Assembly: GCA_032158295.1 (NCBI GenBank)
Contig: CM063248.1
Span: 1,839,773-1,903,772, forward strand
DNA length: 64,000 nt
Source: Pycnopodia helianthoides
Lineage: Eukaryota > Echinodermata > Asteroidea > Forcipulatida > Asteriidae
Direction: 5' to 3'
The notes under the pieces are model-generated. The model did not search any database and was not told the DNA's origin. It was given only the letters and a program-made list of their open reading frames with translations. The translations under genes were made by a program, and so were the position numbers. Positions 21,869 through 33,327 of the stretch are shown piece by piece (within the stretch, counting starts at the first letter, position 1; the number at the start of each line of letters is the position of its first letter).

Positions 21869-24800
21869 ATGTATGTCTCAAATGTGAAGAGGAACGCTCG
21901 AAAGTCTACCCACAGTGGTAAAGTTCGGCAGACTAGTTCAACATTCCAAGATGTCCAATCCACGTCCAGCCATCCTGCACCGAACCACAATTCGAATCTG
22001 GCATCATCTTCTCTACATTCCAGGGACAGGAGTATCTGGGATACCGAGTTCACTGCGCCAGAACCCAATTTAAACGACAGTTCAAACGATGTGATTTGCA
22101 TCTCCGAAGAACCAGCAGTGAAGCTGATACCCATTCCTGGAAACGTAGTCAAAGGATGTGTTGCTAGTCTCAAGAACAAACTAAAACCAGACAGGAACAT
22201 CTTTTCAGCATTGACCAAACCGGCCAATCAAAACCAAAGGAGTTTCAACAGTAGACCCACAACCACAAATACAAAACACACTCCAGCAATTCTACATCAC
22301 CCCAGTAAAACTTCCAGAAACCTCGCGAGGCTCTATGGCAATGAGTTTGTTTTCAAGAAGCCCACAGCACCACCACCAGTTTCTCGTCTGCATCTTTCCA
22401 GTTCAGGCTCCAGAACATCACAACCAGCTTCTTCCAGAAGTACATCAACAGCACAATCAGGACATGTTCAGAACAGACAAAAAAACAAGCACAGAGATTA
22501 TTCTTCAGAAACTCGGCGATTCACTGCCTTCCCGCCAAAAGCTCACTCAGGGGCTAAGAGAATACCACACTACGCTCCTGAAATCAATCAAAGATTCTGC
22601 AGGGACAACTTATTCAGTTCAAGACCTTTTTTAGAAGAAAACATGTGGTCAACAGCATTTGGGGGTAAATTGTCTTCCAGTAACAGTAAACTTTCCGATG
22701 TTCCATCAAGATTACCGGGAAATGATAGATCAGTTTTCCAGACTAGCCAGCAGTGGTCCCAGTATTCCAGTTCACAACCTCAATACAAATTTCACACCAA
22801 AAGTACCGGAAAATCGCCTAAGAAAAGCGTCTTACAAGCTACGTTACACAAGTTTGCCAAAAAACAAGCTCTTGCGAGACGAAACATTTCATCTTCTGCA
22901 AAAAGCGAGAAAAAGACTCAATCTGCAAGAGCACCACGCAGACGTATTAATGTCAATAGGGTTCATGATCCTCATTATGTGACCAAGATGAGTATTGAGA
23001 ATTTGTCGCGTGTAAGAAATAGTTCCATCCAAAAATCAGTCCCACCCCTGAAAGCACAACCTTCCACTAATTTGTTGCATAAAAACGTCCAGAAAAGTCT
23101 AAACTCGCAGAGCAGTTTTCAACAGAAGAGCTTCAGTCACATTGATGCAGGAAGCAAAGACAGCACCAGGGTAAACTGTAAGAGCAGCTGTTCTTCCGTC
23201 AAAGTTATTCCCACTGAGCAACTTGAATTTCGTTTGAGTCCTCTGAAGTTCGAGACAGAAGATTCTGGTAGTTTCAATGAGATTGACGGACTGCTGTTTG
23301 TTTCATTCAGAACTCAATCTGGACTCGAAAGCTACCTCCGAACGCCACCTGAAAAGCCTATTAATGGACCGGCTGGAGCCTTATCATCAAATGTATCTTC
23401 CCCCTCAGCCAGTAAACCAACAAGTTCTAAGCAGGGGAACTATAAAACTCAGATTGAGCAGTTTGAGCGTCAACTGAAGAAAGAAATACAACGCAACAGT
23501 AACAGGGAAATATTGTGCCCCGTACTACAGTATTATGGAGTTTCTATCAGACAAAACATTATTTCCAAGGGTGCAGGAAGCATCAACTTGAGATCTCATG
23601 GTGTTCGTTTGTATTCAAAGAAGCTGAAGAGATCTTTAAGTAGGAAACGTCGCTCAACAGACCACAGAAAAAAATGTCAAAATAAAGTGGAGTCCAACAA
23701 CCCTAACAACTTCAAGCAACATACAGCTACCAGAACAACGGGGTTAAAAATAAAGTTTTCTGTCCCGGGATTGATTTCAAAGAGCAACTCCCCCCAAAAC
23801 AAGACTGAAACTGTGTCTAAGCAAGATCTAGAACCAAATCTTACCACCAACTCCAATAGTACTAGTCCAGAGCAAACACAAGAGCAGACTACTCCTAAAA
23901 CGACAAGTAGCAAACTACCTATCGAAGAAAGCATTCCCTTCAAACCTTTTGAGAAAGAAGTTACATCAGCCAAGTCAGCATTTATCAGCGATGCCTTGGA
24001 TAAGTACCTGGAAGACGAGAAAGAGCAAACACCATCCTTGCTAAACTCTTACGTGCACCCGTTGCTACAAAATAAAGGTTCCTCAGTTACCTTCAAGATG
24101 CCCTCCAAGCAATCTAGCTCTTTCAAGACTTTGGACATGGCTCTCCATCAACGGCAGATGGCAAGAATCAAGTCAAAAATACCAACAGTTGCACAGACAG
24201 CAGAGAAACTGGCCAAGAAGCTGCAGCATTATTCTGGCGTCAACAAAGTAGCAAGCGAACAATCAGTTTCAAGTGAAAATGAAAAAGAAAGTACAGAGAC
24301 CCCATTAACTACTGTCCCCAGTGAAGAGACTGATTCTCAGCATGAACTGCATACTGCAGAAGGCAAGGAGACTCTAGTTGCTCCAGGAGACAAAGCAATT
24401 GTAGATGCAAACCTGGAGGAAATCAATTCAAAAGGAAAACTCTCAATCGGAGAAAGAATGGAAAGTGTCAAGAAGAATTTTAAGTCTGCTCTGCAGAAGA
24501 CAAGGCAGATTCAAGCGGAACAACAATCCTCAAGAAGTGATTCAAAGAAAAAGGAATGCTCATTAGGTGAAAAATTGGAGACAGTCAAAAGTAAATTAAA
24601 GAAAACTCCAGCTCTCCAAAAGAAGAGTCCCGTCAAAGGTAAATCTCAAACAAACTGGGTCACCAAGTTTAAGATAGTGAATAGCCGCCTTGTGCAGCAG
24701 CTGAATACTCCAGGTCAGAGTGCCCATCTTATCAACTCTGACAAGGTTGACCAGACACCTCCAGAGCAGTCGGAAGAGCTACCGCAGGCGCAGGCAGGGG

Positions 24801-26040
24801 AAGTCAAAATTGAGAAGGTTTCTGAACCAAGTGCTGACACTACAGCTCCTGAAGGCAAGAAAGTAAAAGTTAAGTCCCATGACAAAGTCAAGGAAAAAAA
24901 CAAGTCAAATAATGAATTTGTGAGACTTGACCATCAAATAACATGCCCAAAGGAGTTCTGTCGTTTAGGCTGTATATGCGACAGCATTAATCTAAGCCTT
25001 CCAGTGGAGCAGTTAACTAAGCATTGTAGGAAAGCTTCTTGTATGTTTGAATGCGTCTGCCAGCGTGTCACAGAAAGTGTTCGCATTCTTCGTACCCGCA
25101 AAAGGCCCAACATTTTCCAGGAGTCATCTATGCTTTTTTATGATGGCTTGGGAATGTTCAGTAATAATGCATACGCAGACCCTCCTTTGAAGAACCCTGT
25201 TGAAAAAAAACCCGGAATCCTGCAGTCATTGAAACCAAAGACTGGTGGAAATACTTGTGCACGAGCAACAGTTTATAGAGGAAAACCAGGTGCACCAAAG
25301 AGAACTGCACGTTGCCTGTCCGGACAAGTCGAGAAGCCTAAAGTGAAGGTCTCGTCTGGATCAGTTGAGTCACAGTCTCAGGGTCATCCCAAAAGTGTCA
25401 AAGACAACCTTAAATCAAGCAGTGGTAATCCACAGGCCGCTTGTTCTATGTCAGCTAAGATGGAGACCTCGCAAAGTAAAAACAAGGAGATTGTTAAGAC
25501 AGTCCTGTATACTCCAGTCCAGTTGCCAGTTGCAGGACAGGCAAACCCTGTTGTACTCTATGCTCCTGTCAACCGTCTCCCTGGCTTGACACGGGCGCCA
25601 CATTCTGCAGCACTGGTTTATCGACAACAGTCTGGAAAAGAAACAGATAGAAAGACAGTTCAGTCTCAAAGTGCGCTTCCTCAAATCCCACTAAGCAGTG
25701 CTTCAAGGATAGTCGACAGCAAGGTAAAGCCAGTTGCTGTTGTAAGTCCGTCTACAGCAAAGTTGTCAAACCAGGAGGGTTCTGCTGGGACATTGGATGC
25801 ATCAGTCTCTCAAGACCCATCAGGTGAGAAACTCAAACGTTTGGATGTTGCATTGTTAGAAACTCAGAAATCCAGTACTATCTCAGCCAGCACCATGTGT
25901 ATGTCGCCAGAGACGCCAGATCTCTCGACTGATTTGTCACATAATGTTGCACCATTTTCAAATGAGGGAGATTTGTCTGCTTCTAGAAGGGAAGATACTG
26001 CCACAAACCTGGTCATTCATACCAGAAATCAGGTAAATGG
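21869..26040 (+). CDS. MGA-like protein, large exon, frame segment 1 (contains DUF4801)
   Basis: About 1,390 codons of low-complexity Ser/Lys/Gln-rich protein. The diagnostic part is a cysteine-rich block at residues about 1024-1070 (TCPKEFCRLGCICDSI, then KHCRKASCMFECVC), which is the DUF4801 region characteristic of MGA, the MAX dimerisation protein and scaffold of the PRC1.6 repressor complex. Near the N terminus VICISEE (residues 75-81) resembles a SUMO-interacting motif. No T-box precedes it, although MGA in vertebrates begins with one. The frame continues to a stop at 26060-26062 but overlaps from 25987 with a second open frame one base back; the sensible crossover is about 26033-26045. 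Identity as MGA is well supported by this block together with the bHLH downstream; the start at 21869 is uncertain. Confidence 0.85.
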
Positions 26041-27224
26041 ACCCTGTCTCCTTCATCCGTAAAGGATATCGCAGAAGGAGCTGCTCATTGTTCTGAAAGT
26101 GTAGAAGTATTACCTCAACCTGACCCTTCCAAAGTATCTGCAGATGTGCCAATGGCAATTGACACAGGTGAGCCTGGTAAGACAATTAAGAGCATGGCTG
26201 CTAAGCAAACACCTCTAATGATGTCACCAAAGGAAGCCACTTCTGATTCACTTAAAGATGCTTCTTCAAATGAAGTTGCAGGAACAATTAGTGCAGTTAT
26301 CTCCAGGATTGAAAGTTCTTCAAGTTTGCAAACAGCGGGTACAGTTGGTGGATTATCACCTACAAATGTGTTGAACGATACAGAAGTACAGCCATCTCTT
26401 GAAATCTCATCTGGCCAAGAAAAGACAGATTCGGCCTCACTAAAGTTGTCTCCCACAGGCACGTCTGAAAAGACAACTTCACAAGCAGCCCCTAATGGCC
26501 CCACATTGGATAGCATTTTAAAAACACCTGAAGCTCTCACCTCTACAATGGTTTCAGGGACAACACAAGATACCACCAGCAAAAATAAGACCTCAGATCC
26601 TAAGGGTTCTATCAAAGTTCCAGCTTTCTCATATGTACCAAAAATGGAGGGAAGCAAGAAAAAGGGTTTGACTAAAACACAAGTTTTCCTGCCAGGAGCA
26701 TCAGTGTCTGCTATTAATAACAAAGCAAATGTCCCTGCAACTACCCGCTCTCCTCTCTTGATTGAAATTCAGTCAGAATGCAACTGGGGCAATCAAAGAG
26801 ATGACATTCTATCTTCAATAGCTAAGCACACAGCTGCAAAGGAAGGTGGTTCTGGCGTTGTACGTGTTGGCAAGTTTGTTGTAGAGATACTTAGTAAAGA
26901 GTCACAGACGCACCCCATACCAGCCATGGTCACATGCAATACGGTGCTTCAAACCAAAACAGTTAACTCTATAAAGGTCCAACCGTTGGTTGCACCTAAA
27001 GTGCAACAGTCGAGTCAACCAACTAAGGTTCAACCATTTGTTGCAAGTCCTGTACCGCAAACCAAAGTTTCCACTACAGTTCCTGAACCAAAGGCTATTG
27101 AAACTGTAAACAATACACGACCACAAGCAAAACTTCCCCCATATCCTAAACATAACACAAGATCACAGGTTCCTTTCTCCATGCCAGAACCTCCCCCATA
27201 TCCTGAACTGAACACAAGATCACG
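26041..27224 (+). CDS. MGA-like protein, large exon, frame segment 2
   Basis: About 395 codons in the frame one base back from segment 1, with the same Ser/Thr/Pro-rich style (SPSSVKDIAEGAAHCSESV near its start). It ends in the PPYP repeat region and would stop at 27267. The switch to segment 3 can be placed at 27224-27225, where one G is missing relative to neighbouring repeat copies. No splice donor/acceptor pair with matching phase was found to explain the switch from segment 1 as an intron. The segment has no recognised domain; in MGA this part is a long disordered linker. Confidence 0.75.
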
Positions 27225-27410
27225 GTTCCTTTCTCGATGCCAGAACCTCCCCCATATCCTGAACTGAACACAAGACCACGGGTTCCTTTTGCCATGCCAA
27301 GACTTCCCCCATATCCTCAACTGATCAAAGGACCACATGGTCATTTCTGCATGCCAAGACTTCCCCCATATCCTGAACTGAACACAAGACCACATGGGCA
27401 TTTCTCCCAG
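27121..27410 (+). repeat. 66-bp coding tandem repeat (PPYP units)
   Basis: The units read roughly LPPYPxxNTRxxVPFxMPxP, with cttcccccatatcctgaact at the DNA level. Four to five units follow each other, the later ones shifting to PHGHF in place of VPF. The unit length of 66 keeps frame, except in the second unit, which lacks one G at 27224-27225. Confidence 0.85.
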
Positions 27411-28640
27411 CCTTATGTTCAAGTACTGCCAGACCTATCAGTCCTTCCAAAGGAGCCACCCCCAACAGTCAGACAGCAGTTAGATAACCAGCAGAAAGTT
27501 GTGACACTAGCTAGTGCTGGCACAGTTACTACTGGTACTCACAATGGAACTGTGCCCTTGTTGACAAGTCTTCCTCCAGGAAGTTTCTTGCTCTCAGATG
27601 GAAAGAATGCTGCTGGGTATCTGGTGCCATTAGCGGCAATCAAAGAACACATCGTCAGCTCTGGTGCTGAAACTGTACCAAAAGAGCAGCTGACCAGAAC
27701 AGCCAGTCCATCATTCACTAGCCCCCCTCTACCCACTGGTGTGACTGCTTCACAGAAAAGTTCAATACCATCCTACAACCTTGTGCCCTCTATCTTGAAA
27801 AGTTCTGGCCCACAGCTTTCTTCACCAACTGATTGTTTACCCAGAGTATCTGCTAGTACCTTTGATGGTTCGTCAACGACTGCATCTTGCCCAACCTCGC
27901 AAGTACACGGAGATTATTCACACAGTCCTGCATCAACAGAAAGTATTTCATCCCGAAGCACTGAGACACCAACAGAAAATGGAAAATTTGTGAACGGCCA
28001 AAATCAACTCAGTGATCATAAGGCTTTAAAGGCAGACTTACCAGACTTGTGGGAAGAAGGCAACCTTGTAATAAATGAAACATCTGAAAACAAAATAGCT
28101 AAACCAAAAGATGACCTTGCTGGTGATGATGAGGACAGTTTTGTAGATGTGGAGAGTCTTAGTGATTCAGAGGAAGGCAGCATCCTTCTAAATCCCACAC
28201 TGAAGTATTCTTTTGCCAATCCCACTCCTGCCACCAACATGGTCACTGCACAAACACCGCCTCCCAGTGCTTCCTCCACTATGCCCTCATTCTCCAATCT
28301 AGTAAAATCACGTCGAAAGGCTCCACATGTGTTGCGCCAACCTATGCCAGAAGTTCAAGCTCAGGTCAATGATGTAGAATCATTTACTAAGACTCAGCAT
28401 TTGAGTCGGGGGATCCATGTGATAGGACAGCAGGCCAGGGCAGGTTCGCCTGTGGGTTCTTGGCAGCCTCCAAGTAGCAGTAAAGGGAAGAGGAAACGCA
28501 AATCGCCAGTTGTGCAAAAGCAGTCTGTTTTGGCGCTGGATGAGCCCGAGTTCACCGAGACATATTTTGAGCTGACATCCGAAGATGAGGAAGAAGAAGA
28601 TGAATTGCAGAGAAAGAACAAGCGGGATAGACCAAACAAG
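27225..28640 (+). CDS. MGA-like protein, large exon, frame segment 3
   Basis: 472 codons in a third frame. It begins inside four to five PPYP-type repeats of 66 bp (to about 27410), then a Ser/Pro-rich linker, an acidic stretch (FVDVESLSDSEEG), a basic nuclear-localisation-like KGKRKRK at 28482-28502, and an acidic run of EDEEEEDE before the end. It closes at aacaag|GTTTGA (donor 28641, phase 0), with an in-frame TGA right behind the donor. The next exon (29555) is also in phase 0 and opens with the bHLH. The donor is weak but frame and domain order fit. Confidence 0.8.
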
Positions 28641-28983
28641 GTTTGAAGAATTTTTTAGTTTTGATTTTTATGTTTGGATATCGGTCATGTTAGAATTGAG
28701 CTGACAATATACCCTCCAAATTGTTCCAAAAATGCCATGACCGAAGAGAAAAAAAATAATTGCTACAATCAGAATGAAATCTTGGAAGACTGATGAGAGT
28801 ATAATTTTGACTAACAAACTAACTAAACAAACAAGTGAAGTTGTAAGCAAAAATTGTAGAAATATCAACGCAAAACAAACAAGTAACAGAAATTGACGAA
28901 ATACATCCATTCTGTAGATCCTTTTCTCTCTGCACAGGGCATCTCATTGGACTAGGCTGTGCATGCATGATTATACCTTGCCC

Positions 28984-29097
28984 GATATGGGGGCAAAGGG
29001 TACCTGCAAAAGAGACCCCCCCCCCCCCTCTAAAGAATTCCTGAGATTCAAAGCACACGATGGAAGGGGGGGGGGGGTACCACCATGCCCCATATCG
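28984..29097. repeat. palindrome with C-run and G-run
   Basis: gatatgggggcaaagggtacc at the left pairs with ggtaccaccatgccccatatc at the right; inside, a run of 13 C and a run of 12 G face each other. It can fold as one hairpin. Confidence 0.7.
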
Positions 29098-29140
29098 AGC
29101 ACCAAATATGCATGATGGGGAGTCTGGCACTGCTAATATA

Positions 29141-29386
29141 GACCTTTCTATTGCAACGTCACAGCCTGAGTGTTTGCCGACCAAGGTTGGAAAACTATGG
29201 GAAGCAACAAATACAAATCAAAAAACAGATAGACATAGTTGGTAACGATGTTACACAAATATATATTCAAAAATAGTGTTGAACCAATTATGGGATGTAT
29301 TCCCTAAATTGAAAGTTTGCAGAAATTTGAATTTTGTCACAACATCGGTCAACAGGACACTCAGCCGTCCAACAATGGAAAGGTCT
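29141..29386. mobile_element. MITE-like element, about 245 bp
   Basis: Inverted ends gacctttctattg and caatggaaaggtc, with a further matched pair inside (cctgagtgtttgccgaccaa / cggtcaacaggacactcag). Confidence 0.65.
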
Positions 29387-29554
29387 TTTTGAAACAAAAA
29401 AGCATACTTGTACAGTCACCCGACGTTTTTTACATACTTTTTTTTTATAAGACGTTGGGAGTTTAAATTTTCATTGAACCATTGCTGTACCGCAAATTTT
29501 ACCCATGACATTTTGACGTTCATGTTTGTTCCCCACTCTTTTTTGTTGCCGAAG

Positions 29555-29677
29555 GTCTTGCATCTGATCAAAGAGCGACAGAGGCGGCAGAATCAGAGTG
29601 CCCTCTTCAGCGAGCTGAAGGTGCTTATGCTGAATGATGACGACCAGAGGGTGGCCAAGGTCACCATCTTAGGAATG
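29555..29677 (+). CDS. MGA-like protein, bHLH exon 1 (basic region, helix 1, loop)
   Basis: 41 codons, phase 0 at both ends, donor atg|GTAAGC at 29678. The basic region reads HLIKERQRRQ, keeping the H-x3-E-R-x-R-R spacing of MAX and MYC family proteins whose His, Glu and Arg contact CACGTG. Helix 1 (ALFSELKVLM) and a loop follow, then the start of helix 2 (RVAKVTILGM). In MGA this domain pairs with MAX to bind E-boxes and repress. The position downstream of DUF4801 and close to the C terminus matches the MGA domain order. Confidence 0.85.
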
Positions 29678-29698
29678 GTAAGCACTTGAAGTGTTTCA

Positions 29699-30208
29699 AG
29701 AGATGCTCCAAGGTCGAATTCAGTTGTGAACCACTCATTTTCCAAGACAGTCTTTTATGAAAATGGGGGGGGGGGGAATTAAAAGTCTCTAGCCTCATGT
29801 TAAAATGGTGTGAAATGCCACTGTGTTTGATAGCCTTCAAGTGCAATTTTGTCAAAAATCATGAAACGTTTGATGACGTTACATTTAAAATATATGGTCT
29901 GTACATTTTTGTACAGAGAATTTTGAGTTCATTTCTAAATTTCGATGATATTCAATCGTAACAGCATTACATTTGACGATATATCTGGCGCAGAAGTTAC
30001 TCTTTGGACTGTACAGACCCATTTGTTTTTGATGTCCGATAGCGTCTTGTTTCAAATTTCGCTCTTAAAGACTATCAAATAAAACAATATTTTACACCAT
30101 TTTAATGTGAGTTTGGAGACTTGCAATTTTTTCCCCAGTTTGATGGGGACTCTATCTATTTGTAATGAGTGCATAAAAAACAGAATTTGACCTTGGAGCC
30201 CCTCTTTA
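29699..30208. mobile_element. inverted-repeat element, about 510 bp, in MGA intron
   Basis: The left end (gatgctccaaggtcgaattc, then actcatttt) is the inverse of the right end (aatgagtgcat ... gaatttgaccttggagcccc). A related single end occurs at 51058-51110. Confidence 0.65.
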
Positions 30209-31489
30209 GGTATGATTTGAAACTTTATGATTTGAAAATAAATCTAGAAACAAGGCATGACATCTGAGTCCAGCTTTCTTTGCTGATCAGAGATTAATGA
30301 TTGTAACTGCAAGTTGTTAAGGCACCAGGTTCTTATCAGAGCCCCCACAACTCATAACAGATAATTACCTGGTGTTACCGCAAACCTTGGTTTCTAAACT
30401 CGGTGTTTGTCTGATCAAATCTTCAGTGTGCCAAGTAAAAAGAGTTGTAAGAGTAAAACAAAGGTTAACTTTCTATCCAAATACCCCCCCCCAATAATTT
30501 TTTTTTTTTAAAGACATGATAAGCAAATCTGAAACCAGGAAGTTTATCAAAGTGATGATTTTTTACAATAAAGGAAGTAAGTAACCACATTAGTGGAAAT
30601 TCCTACGGGTAGAAATAAGTTTTGATAACTACAATGTATATATCTATTTTATTATTTTATTTATTCATTCGGGCTTTTCAAAAACATTACAATACGTTAT
30701 ACAGAAGACCTACAATAACAGACCAAGAATTACGAAAAACAGAGTATGTAGAAAGTAAAAAAAAACAGCAGCCTAGGGATTGTCCAAAAGCAAACTAAAT
30801 CACTATCTGAAAAGATGTGTTTTTTTTAAACATACAAACAAACATCAAAAACATAAGGAAGGATTATATACACACACGCTCACATAGTAGTATCAGGGAC
30901 TGACATGAACCTTACAAATGACATTTGGGGATGAATAGAATCAAAGTTTGACATTGTTGCTTTGGGCGTCTCGTAGAGTAAGTAGAAATGTCGAGGACAA
31001 TCTAGCTCTTCTCAGAGCCATCCCTACTCAAAAAAATAAAATTCTTATCCGTAACTACCTGTTCCCACTATGCATTAGTTTTACTTGTCAAATTTGATCA
31101 TCTGACAATTTGGTTAGTTTTAATAGTAACTCTATGTGCCTGACAGAAGGTTGTTTGAATCTGTTCTTAAAAATGTTTGCCAATAAACCCCCTGGCTTAA
31201 TGTGTTCCCTTCTGAGTTTAACTCTGTAGAGATAATTCATTTAGTATTTAATCATCACATATACCCAGAGATGTCTAATACAGTGATTTTTTTTATGCAC
31301 TTTTTTTTTTCATTAGAATTTTCCTCCAAAAATACTTATGAACAGAATTGTTTTTTTTTTTTTTTTTTTTTAGAGATGTAGATAGTAAGAGAAACATTTG
31401 AAATGCCATGTTAGGACGTGACCTTAACCGTGATCTTTTTGGTTGAGTGGATTTAAGGTCAAATTTTGCTGCCGTTTGTGGCCACTGCA

Positions 31490-31600
31490 GCAGGCCTGGG
31501 ATTTCATCTTTGCAAAGGGCACTTCCATTGGAAAATCTTAAAGTCTTTTTGAAGGGGCACCAAGACCAGGACAACGGAAGCTGCGGCTGCTGTGTTTTTC
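31490..31600 (-). repeat. family E interspersed repeat
   Basis: Contains gcaaagggcacttccattgg and ggggcaccaagaccagg. It is the reverse-complement arrangement of the copies at 58878 and 63741. Confidence 0.6.
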
Positions 31601-31679
31601 CAGGTCTGCTACAGGCATTTTAGTACCAGCTATGGCTTCTAAAGGATTAACGTTTTAATACTGTCTGCATTTGTTTCAG

Positions 31680-31791
31680 GCCATGAAGGAAATAAAGCTT
31701 CTTGAGTCCAAGTCCTTTGCGATCGAAGTTGAGTGTAATAAGCTGAAGCAGGAACACCACTTGAAGAGGAGTAAACTGGCCTCTCTTCTTG
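31680..31791 (+). CDS. MGA-like protein, bHLH exon 2 (helix 2 and zipper-like coil)
   Basis: Starts after ttgtttcag with A-M-K-E-I-K-L-L-E-S-K, which continues helix 2 from the previous exon in phase, then a Leu/Lys-rich coil (NKLKQEHHLKRSKLASLL). It ends with one base of a Gly codon at donor GTTAGT (31792), phase 1. The boundary inside helix 2 is common in bHLH-zipper genes. The leucine spacing is only loosely heptad. Confidence 0.85.
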
Positions 31792-32675
31792 GTTAGTACT
31801 AATCATTTCTTGAACAATGTTCTAAGGTCTAACAAAAACAATATGTTTATTCATGTAAATCGACCTACAATTCAAAAATCTGCTGTTGTAAACAATTTTT
31901 ATCCATGATTTTAAAAGGTTTTTTAGGGGGCTGCATTTTTGGGATACTAAAGCCCATGTAACCTGTGAGGTCACATGCTTACAAAAGAGCCACAGAGCCT
32001 TTGGACCTCCTGCAGGCACAATTTGTACACAGCCCGATGGAAGAAAATATAAAATCTTGTATCTTATAAAGATGAAGCTGTACGTTTTTTTTATCAACTT
32101 TTGATATGAAAAAAAGGGGCACTTGTCAAAACGTGTTCAGCTATTATTTTCACAAGTCTTTAATTTATGTGGAAATTATGACACGTATGACCAGTGTAGG
32201 ATCTTGCCTGCCAAGAAATGCCCTGGAATTTTCAATGTGACTCTTTTTGTAAACAAGGGTAACATGGTCTACACTTCCTTAAATTTAAGACTTAACTAAA
32301 GTAGTTTATCAAATTTGATTGCACAAAAGTGTAACAAATATAATCCACGTCCCACATGTCACTGAATTTATTTCTCAGTGTGCTTTGAAAAGAATAATTA
32401 CATACTTTGTTTTCCCCCAACCTACCTGGACCCTCTTCCCCATCCCCCCCCCCTCAGCATGTCACAGTAAACACTCACTTGAAATAGCCTGAATGTACAC
32501 ACAAAACAAGTACGCGCCGACATACAATTTTTGCACGGAGCATTTTCCTGTGAGATACAGCGCTTTTGCAGAATCGAGATACAGCGTTTTTTGCACTTGC
32601 GCAATGACATATATTTCATTTTGAGATTATTTAGTTAACAAGACTCAACCACCAATGGATTTTGTGTATTTGCAG
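31792..32675 (+). other. MGA intron, 0.9 kb
   Basis: Holds an inverted copy of family C (31950-32108) and AT-rich sequence. It ends with tgtatttgcag. Confidence 0.75.
31950..32108 (-). repeat. family C interspersed repeat, inverted
   Basis: Carries caatttgtacacagccc and atcaacttttgatatg, the reverse complements of parts of 12374-12560 and 51126-51290. Confidence 0.6.
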
Positions 32676-33295
32676 GTCACAGCGTTATGGACTTCCCGTT
32701 GCCGCTCCTGGATCAGAAGGAGCAAGACTTTGCCGAGTACTCCAAAGATCTCCACAGCAGCGATGTCAACAGTGATGGATTTGTGTCGGCCACGGCTAGT
32801 GAGACCGCTTCACAAGACATGGACTCGGAGTGTGCCGACCTGAGCTCGTTAGAGGACGATGACGACAAAGACACGGCACCGGGAAGCGGTGATGTGCTGG
32901 AGATGGAACGCAAAGAACGGGTCACCAGAGAGGATGATGATTTTGACATTGTCGATGTGGAGGCGCACTCCCCCGAGAATGACTATGAAACGTTGATAAA
33001 GCCATACCGTAGCTCTCAGTATTCTCTCGGTGACGTGGTTATGTCCGAGCCGGAGCCCTCCACAAGGTCCATGACAAATTCAGCGTTATCATATGAATCC
33101 AATAACAACTCCACTCTGTTGACTGATGGAACCAACAACACTCATCCAGCATCAGCTCAAGATGATGACGCAGTAGAAATGCAACATATTTTGGACGGGC
33201 TTAGCTATGAGGAATCGGATCTTTTCAGCCAGGATGACCCCACCCTTGCCTTTCCTATGAAGTTGACTGCTGTCTCGAAATCCCCCGCTGCCATC

Positions 33296-33327
<32 letters not shown>

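Larger units (their letters stand above)
28641..29554 (+). other. MGA intron with two inverted-repeat elements
   Basis: 914-bp intron. It holds a palindrome at 28984-29097 and a MITE-like element at 29141-29386. The acceptor is gttgccgaag, an AAG-type site that is less common than CAG or TAG. Confidence 0.7.
29678..31679 (+). other. MGA intron, 2.0 kb
   Basis: Contains a foldback element at 29699-30208 and a family E copy at about 31490-31600. It also has homopolymer runs (C at 30485, T at 31350). It ends in tttgtttcag. Confidence 0.75.

Noticed and set aside
26033..26064. Mini-intron to explain the first MGA frame break
   Set aside because: The only in-phase AG gives a 32-base intron with an AAG acceptor, which is too short for splicing.
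21811..27422. Several minus-strand frames opposite the MGA exon (e.g. 26115-26723)
   Set aside because: These are shadows of a Ser/Thr/Pro-rich coding strand; they lack splice context and family signatures.
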